From Methylotenera sp. (GTDB taxonomy: Bacteria; Pseudomonadota; Gammaproteobacteria; Burkholderiales; Methylophilaceae), in contig NZ_JAQSDZ010000008.1 of assembly GCF_029946165.1 (NCBI RefSeq), forward strand, positions 62,001 through 126,000: a stretch of 64,000 bases of DNA. The letters are read 5' to 3'. A program made the translations under genes and the position numbers. Below the pieces are notes generated by a model that saw only the letters and a program-made list of their open reading frames with translations, had not been told where the DNA came from and did not search any database. Shown piece after piece: positions 57,834 through 64,000 of the stretch. Each line of letters begins with the position of its first letter. The first letter of the stretch is position 1.

Positions 57834-59448
57834 CTGTCTTTTTCAATAATGCTGCAGCATGAATTGATTTATTTACATACCATTGTTGCCAAATTGAGAT
57901 GATGTTATTCACCACCCAATACAACACTAAACCAGCAGGGAAGAAGAAGAAGAATACGCTGAATATTACAGGCATCCATGTCATCACCTTAGCTTGAATT
58001 GGGTCAGTTGGTTTAGGATTAAGTTTGGTTTGAATAATCATAGAAATGCCCATGATTATTGGCAAAATATAGTAAGGATCAACCGCTGAAAGATCTTGAA
58101 TCCAGCCAAAGAACGGTGCGTGACGTAGTTCAACTGAGCCTAGCAACATCCAATATAACGAAATAAACACTGGAATTTGAATTAAAATTGGCAAGCAACC
58201 GCTCATAGGATTGATTTTCTCTGTTTTGTAGAGCTCCATCATCGCTTGCTGCATCTTTTGTCTGTCATCACCAAACTTTTGCTTCATTGATTCTAAACGT
58301 GGCGCTAATTCACGCATCTGTGCCATTGAGCGATAGCTTTTTGCTGATAATGGGTAGAACGCCGCTTTAATCAACAAGGTGAGCAAAATAATCGCTACGC
58401 CCCAGTTATGAACCAAGCTGTGGATAAGTGATAACACCCAAAACAATGGTGAAGCCACCATTTTTAGCCAACCGTAATCTACGGTGTATTCTAAGCCTGG
58501 TGCCGTTTCTACTAAATCTTTTTTAGTTTGCGGGCCTGAATATAAACGTGCTGGAACCGTTAAACTCGCGCCTGGTGCAATGGTACTTAATGTACTTTTT
58601 GAACCGATTCTATATATATGTTCATTAAGCTCTTCTGTATAAAACTCGCGTGCTAAACCATCTTTTGGAATCCATGCACTTACAAAGTAATGCTGTAACA
58701 AACCAACCCAACCGTCGCTTGAAGTCACTTTGAGTGGCTCTTTAGCCATATCACTAAATGCTAATTTTTTAAACTTAGTTTCGTTTGTAAAGTAGGTACC
58801 ACCAGTAAAGGTTGGCATTAATTTAGAGCCTTGATTTGACTCATTATCATGCACGATTTGGTAGTAAATTACAGGTGTAATGGCTGTTGCAGAGCCATTT
58901 TTAATTTCATAATTCACATCGATTGCGTATTTATTACGATGGAAAGTATAAATTTTATCTACTGTTACACCATTGCCAACCCAACTTAAACGCACCTCTA
59001 ATGCATCTTTGCCTTCTTGCATTTGGTAAGTGGTAGCTGCGCTGGTGAAGACAGACTTATGTGAAGGTAAATCTGCACCTATTAAGCCTGTTTGCGCAAC
59101 ATAAGTCATTGGCTTTGCTGCATCATCCAACAAAACAAAGTTAGTTTGAACGTTATCTGAAGAGCGATGTTTCAACAATTCTAATCTACGTAAATCGCCG
59201 CCTGTGGTATCAATATCCGCTTTGTATAGATCTGTAGTAACGCTAATGCGTTGACCCGCTGAAAGTTTAAAATCACTATCTAGAGCGACATTGCCAGCCA
59301 CTGCAGGCGAATTATTTGTAGTACTACCAACAGTTTGACTGCCTTGTTGCACAACTTCAACTGGTGCATTTTGGCGCTGCCAAGCATCCCACAACATCAA
59401 AATTGACATTGAAAATATAACAAACAGAACTAAACGTTTTGTATCCAT
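57820..59448 (-). CDS. yidC: Membrane protein insertase YidC
   Basis: 542 residues: N-terminal signal-anchor, large periplasmic domain (about 60-330) and the conserved core ([40 protein letters not shown]) ending in a basic tail. Inserts proteins alone or with SecYEG, including F0 subunits encoded in this window. Confidence 0.98.
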   Translation of the reverse strand: MDTKRLVLFVIFSMSILMLWDAWQRQNAPVEVVQQGSQTVGSTTNNSPAVAGNVALDSDFKLSAGQRISVTTDLYKADIDTTGGDLRRLELLKHRSSDNVQTNFVLLDDAAKPMTYVAQTGLIGADLPSHKSVFTSAATTYQMQEGKDALEVRLSWVGNGVTVDKIYTFHRNKYAIDVNYEIKNGSATAITPVIYYQIVHDNESNQGSKLMPTFTGGTYFTNETKFKKLAFSDMAKEPLKVTSSDGWVGLLQHYFVSAWIPKDGLAREFYTEELNEHIYRIGSKSTLSTIAPGASLTVPARLYSGPQTKKDLVETAPGLEYTVDYGWLKMVASPLFWVLSLIHSLVHNWGVAIILLTLLIKAAFYPLSAKSYRSMAQMRELAPRLESMKQKFGDDRQKMQQAMMELYKTEKINPMSGCLPILIQIPVFISLYWMLLGSVELRHAPFFGWIQDLSAVDPYYILPIIMGISMIIQTKLNPKPTDPIQAKVMTWMPVIFSVFFFFFPAGLVLYWVVNNIISIWQQWYVNKSIHAAALLKKTGGKQ

Positions 59449-59483
59449 GATTTTTAGGGCAATCTTTATAAAATATTTAAATG

Positions 59484-59705
59484 TTAAGGTATGGGGTCAT
59501 GTCCACCAGCATGCCAAGGATGGCAACGCAACAAGCGACGTACTGTGTAATAACTGCCAACTACAGCGCCATGCTTATTAATAGCTTCTATCGAGTAATG
59601 TGAGCAAGTAGGGTAAAACCGACATTGCTGGCCAAAAAATGGGCTAAGCAATACTTGATAAACTTTAATCAACCATATGAGTATACGCGCCATTATGTTC
59701 ATCAC
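59484..59705 (-). CDS. yidD: Membrane protein insertion efficiency factor YidD
   Basis: 73 residues with LLSPFFGQQCRFYPTCSHYSIEA and RLLRCHPWHAGGHDPIP, the YidD signature. The start is uncertain: GTG at 59705, ATG at 59702 or ATG at 59693, none with a strong ribosome-binding site. Lies between rnpA and yidC as in most bacteria. Confidence 0.93.
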   Translation of the reverse strand: MMNIMARILIWLIKVYQVLLSPFFGQQCRFYPTCSHYSIEAINKHGAVVGSYYTVRRLLRCHPWHAGGHDPIP

Positions 59706-59711
59706 TAATTT

Positions 59712-60125
59712 TTAGAGACTATCATTTACGTCTGTTTGGGTCATTACTTGTGAGCTCTTTTGTTGGCTTGAAATAACGCGCTGGTTTAATTTAAAAATAA
59801 GTGAATCAAACTCTTGTTTTATTTGAATAAAATCTTTTTTATCAAATTTTTTTTGCACTCTAATAATTAAGTCAACATGGCAAATGTCATGCTGGTTTAA
59901 TCTAAAAAACTCGCGCAAAACACGACGCATATAGTTTCTACTGACCGCTAATTTAGCCGTTTTTTTCCCTACAACTAAACCTAAACGGGCACGTTGAAGA
60001 TTATTTGGCTGATAGTGCATGGCCAAATACTTCAAAGAAAAACGTTTGCGGAAATTAAAAACGGATGAAAAATCATCCGTTTTAATCATCTTGGCTTGCT
60101 TAACAAGCCTGTATGTTTGCACCAT
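59712..60125 (-). CDS. rnpA: Ribonuclease P protein component
   Basis: 137 residues. The RNR motif region is altered to SRNYMRRVLREFFR, with RLGLVVGKKTAKLAVSRN upstream; typical RnpA. Binds RNase P RNA for tRNA 5' maturation. The Gln-rich C-terminal tail (about 25 residues) is longer than usual. Confidence 0.95.
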   Translation of the reverse strand: MVQTYRLVKQAKMIKTDDFSSVFNFRKRFSLKYLAMHYQPNNLQRARLGLVVGKKTAKLAVSRNYMRRVLREFFRLNQHDICHVDLIIRVQKKFDKKDFIQIKQEFDSLIFKLNQRVISSQQKSSQVMTQTDVNDSL

Positions 60126-60228
60126 TATTTTTTAACTGCTTTAGCAATACTGTAACTAAAATTACTGTGTTAAAACTAACGCTGATAAATGCTGCGATGT
60201 AATATAAAAGCCCTAAAGGACTTTAAAA

Positions 60229-60363
60229 TTACAGACCTAAACGTTTACGACCTTTAGCGCGACGAGCTGCAATAACAGCACGACCACCTTTAGTAGCCAT
60301 ACGAACTAAAAAGCCATGCGTACGGGCGCGACGTGTTTTTGAAGGTTGATAAGTACGTTTCAT
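60229..60363 (-). CDS. rpmH: 50S ribosomal protein L34
   Basis: 44 residues, [20 protein letters not shown] to KGRKRLGL, with a GGAG ribosome-binding site. Basic 50S subunit protein. Conserved rpmH-rnpA-yidD-yidC-mnmE order. Confidence 0.98.
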   Translation of the reverse strand: MKRTYQPSKTRRARTHGFLVRMATKGGRAVIAARRAKGRKRLGL

Positions 60364-60622
60364 GTAATTCTCCAACGAGCGAAATGCTATAAAGGGCGCT
60401 ATTAGACACGATAACCACCTATTTTGTCAACGTTTATTTAGTTTAGTAAAGATTGTATTTGCCTGTGGATAAGTTAACGTAAACAAGCTAAAATGTATTC
60501 GATAAACTATCTAAAATTAATAAGCAAATTATATTATTAATTACAATAAAAACAAATAGTTAACAATTATTTATATGCAAATGATTGTTTTGCTAACTAA
60601 ATACCTAGGTAAATCACGATAG
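60364..60622. promoter_or_regulatory. rpmH-dnaA divergent region with a DnaA box
   Basis: 259 bp, AT-rich toward dnaA. A perfect DnaA box in reverse orientation, TGTGGATAA, is at 60464-60472, probably for dnaA autoregulation and possibly part of a bipartite origin. Confidence 0.75.
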
Positions 60623-62038
60623 ATGGAAAATTTTTGGCCAACTTGTCTCAGTCGTTTTGAACAAGAGCTCTCTACGCAACAATTTAATACTTGGATTAAA
60701 CCTCTTCATGCAGAAGTTGAGGGTAATGCAGTACGTCTAGTCGCGCCTAATCGTTTTGTGATGCAATGGGTGAAAGAACGGTTTCTAAAAAAAATTGAAC
60801 AGTTTGCGCATGATTTACAGTTAGCCAATATTAAAATTGATTTTATTATTGCTGAGTCCGATCAAAAAAATAACTCAGAAAAAAACACTGCAAAAAATAC
60901 GTTTAAAAATGAAGTTAGCAATAATGTTAATCTGATGGAATCAAAAATCAGTCAAATTAGCCATGCGATTTCAACCTCTAAAAGTATCAATAAAAAAACT
61001 AATGAGCCATCCAAAGTTAGCTCTGGTTTAAATAGTTCATTTAACTTTGATAATTACGTAACCGGCCGCGCTAACCAATTAGCGCGCGCCGCTGCCATAC
61101 AGGTAGCAGAAAACCCTGGTACAGCTTATAACCCATTGTTTATTTACGGTGGCGTAGGGCTTGGTAAAACGCATTTACTGCAAGCGATAGGTAATGAATT
61201 AAAGAAAAATAATCCAGAAGCTAAGATTCGTTATTTGCATGCTGAACGTTATGTCACTGATGTAGTAAAAGCTTATGAACATAAAGCTTTTGATGAATTT
61301 AAGCGCCAATATCATTCTTTAGATTTATTGTTAATTGATGATATTCAATTCTTTGCCAAAAAAACCCGTACGCAAGAAGAATTTTTCTACGCTTTTAATT
61401 CATTGATTGAAGCTAAAAAGCAAATCGTGATTACCTGTGATACTTACCCTAAAGAAATTATCGATGTAGATGAACGCTTACGTACACGCTTTAGCTGGGG
61501 CCTAACAGTTGCCGTGGAGCCACCAGAGCTTGAAATGCGTGTGGCTATTCTATTAAAAAAAGCAGAAGCGGTTAATTTAAACCTACCTGAAGATGTCGCT
61601 TTTTTTATTGCTAAGCAAATACGCTCTAGCGTACGAGAGTTAGAGGGGGCTTTGAATCGTATTATTGCAATGGCTAAGTTTACTGGTCATGTTATTGATG
61701 TACATTTAGCAAAAGATGCGCTTCGTGATTTAATAGCTGTTCGCGGCAGGCAAGTAACAATGGAAAATATACAAAAAACCGTTGCTGATTATTACAAAAT
61801 TAAAGTCGCCGAGATGTACAGCAAGAAGCGTACGCGTAACTTTGCTCGACCTAGGCAGATTGCTATGGCTTTATCGCGCGAACTTACCAACCATAGCTTT
61901 CCAGAGATTGGTGAGGCGTTTGGTGGCAGGCACCACACAACGGTAATGCATGCCTGTGATGAAGTAGATTTATTAAGGCAAAATGACCCTACGTTTACGC
62001 GTGATATTAGCTTTTTAGTGCAAGTAATTAGAGATTAG
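60623..62038 (+). CDS. dnaA: Replication initiator DnaA
   Basis: 471 residues. Domain I ([25 protein letters not shown]), a variable Asn/Lys/Ser-rich domain II (about 85-140), AAA+ domain with [20 protein letters not shown] and LLIDDIQFF, and DNA-binding domain IV ([36 protein letters not shown]). Complete and canonical. Confidence 0.98.
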   Translation: MENFWPTCLSRFEQELSTQQFNTWIKPLHAEVEGNAVRLVAPNRFVMQWVKERFLKKIEQFAHDLQLANIKIDFIIAESDQKNNSEKNTAKNTFKNEVSNNVNLMESKISQISHAISTSKSINKKTNEPSKVSSGLNSSFNFDNYVTGRANQLARAAAIQVAENPGTAYNPLFIYGGVGLGKTHLLQAIGNELKKNNPEAKIRYLHAERYVTDVVKAYEHKAFDEFKRQYHSLDLLLIDDIQFFAKKTRTQEEFFYAFNSLIEAKKQIVITCDTYPKEIIDVDERLRTRFSWGLTVAVEPPELEMRVAILLKKAEAVNLNLPEDVAFFIAKQIRSSVRELEGALNRIIAMAKFTGHVIDVHLAKDALRDLIAVRGRQVTMENIQKTVADYYKIKVAEMYSKKRTRNFARPRQIAMALSRELTNHSFPEIGEAFGGRHHTTVMHACDEVDLLRQNDPTFTRDISFLVQVIRD

Positions 62039-62041
62039 AAC

Positions 62042-62320
62042 TACTATTTAGATAAAATAAAAGTTTATAAATTATGTGTATTTTCACGTAGTTTATATCA
62101 AGTTAAGTTATGAACTTTCTGTGGATAAAAGTAGGAAAAGGTTGTGTATTTAAGAATTACATTATTTTCTCAACAATTTATCCACAGTAGAATATGCTTT
62201 TATTAAGATAAAAAAATTAGAGTTAATATATTGATTTAATTAAAAAATAATCAGTTATCAACAGAAAATTGCAACATTATTATTATTATTATTTATATAT
62301 ATATTATTTAGGTTATAAAG
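62042..62320. other. Probable replication origin oriC
   Basis: The 279-bp dnaA-dnaN gap has DnaA boxes TGTGGATAA (62120-62128, reverse), TTATCCACA (62178-62186) and a one-mismatch TTATCAACA (62255-62263), followed by an AT-only stretch with ATT/TAT repeats (about 62276-62311) that looks like the unwinding element. The position beside dnaA and near parS supports oriC. Confidence 0.8.
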
Positions 62321-63421
62321 ATGAATATACAAATCAACCGCGAAACATTGTTAAAGCCTTTGACTTCAGTCACTAGTATTGTAGAAAAAAGACATACCTT
62401 ACCAATATTGTCTAATTTGTTATTAGAGGCTAAACAAAACAAAATTCATCTAACCGCCACAGATTTAGAAATGCAAATATCACTTTCAATAGAAAGTGCA
62501 GCAACAGGTGATTTCTCAACTACGATATCAGCTAAAAAATTACTTGATATTTGTCGTTCATTGCCAGATAGCTCAGAAATTAATATGGCGACTAATGACA
62601 GCCGTATTACATTAAAAGCTGGTAAAAGTAGGTTTAATTTACAAACGCTGCCTGCGGCAGATTATCCAGTAATGACTAAAACACAAGGTGAAAGTACTTT
62701 GGTAACAGTTGGTCAACGTCAGCTAAAAGATTTGTTAAAGCAAGTTGAATTTGCCATGGCACAACAAGATATTCGCTATTACTTAAATGGCTTGTTATTT
62801 GAAGTTGTTGCTAATCGTTTAAACATTGTCGGTACAGATGGGCATAGACTAAGCTTTACCTCAACAGAACTTAAACAAAATTACGATAAACAAGATGTTA
62901 TCTTGCCGCGTAAAACTGTGATTGAGTTAATCAAGCTGCTAGATGATAGTGATGAAGATGTACAAATTGAATTAGCAAGTAACCAAGTTAACTTCAGTTT
63001 TAGTCATTTTAAATTAATCTCAAAAGTGATTGATGGTAAGTTCCCAGATTACAACCGTGTGATTCCAACAGGGCATCAAAACAGCTTTACAACGGATAGA
63101 GTAGGCGTGTTGTTAGCAATGCAGCGCGCTTCAATTTTATCAAACGAAAAATATCGCGGTATTCGCATGGTGCTAAGTAATAATAATTTAAAACTCATCA
63201 GCACAAATAGCGATCAAGAAGAGGCTGAAGAAGAATTAGAAATTGATTACGCAGGCGATAGCTTAGACATAGGTTTTAACGTTACCTATTTAATTGATGT
63301 GTTAAATAATACGAGTAGTGAGCAAGCCACGTTCTCATTTGCAGATGCAAATAGTAGCTGCTTAATCACAGTACCTAAGAATAATGATTACAAATATGTA
63401 GTCATGCCGATGCGTATTTAA
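62321..63421 (+). CDS. dnaN: DNA polymerase III sliding clamp (beta subunit)
   Basis: 366 residues, three clamp domains. Starts MNIQINRETLLKPLTSVTSI and ends YKYVVMPMRI, the conserved C terminus. Processivity clamp, and in Tn7 biology the partner of TnsE. Confidence 0.98.
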   Translation: MNIQINRETLLKPLTSVTSIVEKRHTLPILSNLLLEAKQNKIHLTATDLEMQISLSIESAATGDFSTTISAKKLLDICRSLPDSSEINMATNDSRITLKAGKSRFNLQTLPAADYPVMTKTQGESTLVTVGQRQLKDLLKQVEFAMAQQDIRYYLNGLLFEVVANRLNIVGTDGHRLSFTSTELKQNYDKQDVILPRKTVIELIKLLDDSDEDVQIELASNQVNFSFSHFKLISKVIDGKFPDYNRVIPTGHQNSFTTDRVGVLLAMQRASILSNEKYRGIRMVLSNNNLKLISTNSDQEEAEEELEIDYAGDSLDIGFNVTYLIDVLNNTSSEQATFSFADANSSCLITVPKNNDYKYVVMPMRI

Positions 63422-63426
63422 GCGCT

Positions 63427-63442
63427 TGTTTCACGTGAAACA
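63427..63442. promoter_or_regulatory. parS site 3
   Basis: TGTTTCACGTGAAACA, exact consensus, between dnaN and gyrB. Confidence 0.95.
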
Positions 63443-63479
63443 GTTAAACCCAAATATTTACTAAATAAAGACAATAAGT

Positions 63480-64000
63480 ATGGCTGAAAACCAATCAGAA
63501 TCAAAACCAGTGTCGCCAGATTACGATTCATCTAGCATTAAAATCCTTGAAGGTTTAGATGCAGTCCGTAAACGCCCGGGTATGTATATTGGTGATACAT
63601 CAGACGGCTCAGGCTTACATCACATGGTGTTTGAAGTGTTAGATAATGCGATTGACGAAGCATTAGCTGGTCATTGTGACGATATCAAAGTCACAATTCA
63701 TTCGGACAACTCAATTAGTATCTCTGATAATGGTCGCGGCATTCCAACAGACATTAAAGATGATGATAAGCACGAGCCTAAACGTTCAGCCGCTGAAATT
63801 GTGATGACAGAATTGCATGCAGGCGGTAAGTTTGACCAAAACTCTTATAAAGTTTCTGGCGGCTTGCATGGGGTGGGCGTTTCTGTAGTGAATGCCCTAT
63901 CTGACTGGTTGCGTTTGAAAATTTACCGTAAAGGTGAAGTGCACCAAATGGAGTTTCAGCGTGGCGTGCCAGTTTCACCTTTAGTTAAAACAGGTGTGAC
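63480..64000 (+). CDS. gyrB: DNA gyrase subunit B (5' part, runs off the window)
   Basis: The frame opens at ATG 63480 ([20 protein letters not shown]) and stays open to the window end, about 173 codons. GHKL ATPase motifs are visible: [33 protein letters not shown]. Standard dnaA-dnaN-gyrB order; recF is absent between dnaN and gyrB. Confidence 0.97.
   Translation, partial: MAENQSESKPVSPDYDSSSIKILEGLDAVRKRPGMYIGDTSDGSGLHHMVFEVLDNAIDEALAGHCDDIKVTIHSDNSISISDNGRGIPTDIKDDDKHEPKRSAAEIVMTELHAGGKFDQNSYKVSGGLHGVGVSVVNALSDWLRLKIYRKGEVHQMEFQRGVPVSPLVKTGV

Overview
The window looks like the origin-proximal part of a betaproteobacterial chromosome, probably an obligate methylotroph of the Methylophilaceae (Methylotenera / Methylobacillus / Methylophilus type). 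This placement is an inference. It rests on the gene order rpmH-rnpA-yidD-yidC-mnmE / mnmG-rsmG-parA-parB-atpIBEFHAGDC-glmU-glmS beside dnaA-dnaN-gyrB, the AT-rich composition, and a double-PepSY protein resembling Lanpepsy of Methylobacillus flagellatus.

Region 1 (1-37902, nearly all minus strand) reads as one large Tn7-like element inserted at attTn7, with its far end beyond base 1. It ends 24 bp past the glmS stop codon in a Tn7R-type end: terminal TGT and three 20-bp-spaced copies of a TnsB-like site. A complete, tightly overlapped tnsA-tnsB-tnsC-tniQ(tnsD)-tnsE operon lies at the other side (8000 to <1). About 29 kb of cargo sits between the R end and tnsA, whereas canonical Tn7 has tnsA next to the R end.

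From the glmS side inward, the cargo is: a YVTN beta-propeller protein with an Asp-rich loop; a divergent Lanpepsy-like double-PepSY protein; an exbB-exbD-tonB-histidine kinase-response regulator operon; a short terminated transcript unit; a 1205-residue TonB-dependent receptor; a secreted protein of unknown function; an RTX protein with no catalytic domain; a type I secretion machine with two ABC exporters, HlyD and TolC; and an 11-gene type II secretion / type IV pilus hybrid. Three near-identical ~75-bp promoter/operator elements (30992, 31366, 35494) precede the receptor, the short unit and the exbB operon, so these form a likely regulon of the encoded two-component system. My working hypothesis is a mobile metal-acquisition island, perhaps for lanthanides: secreted and surface binding proteins, a receptor energised by its own TonB-ExbBD, a periplasmic binder and a dedicated sensor.

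Region 2 (37927-53259) is core chromosome: glmS, glmU, the ATP synthase operon, parB, parA, rsmG and mnmG. Region 3 (53260-56483) holds a DUF1924-type cytochrome c, two parS sites, a badly decayed MmeI-like DNA methyltransferase pseudogene and yegP. Region 4 (56484-64000) holds mnmE, yidC, yidD, rnpA, rpmH, dnaA, a probable oriC, dnaN, a third parS and the start of gyrB. No rRNA, tRNA or CRISPR array was seen.
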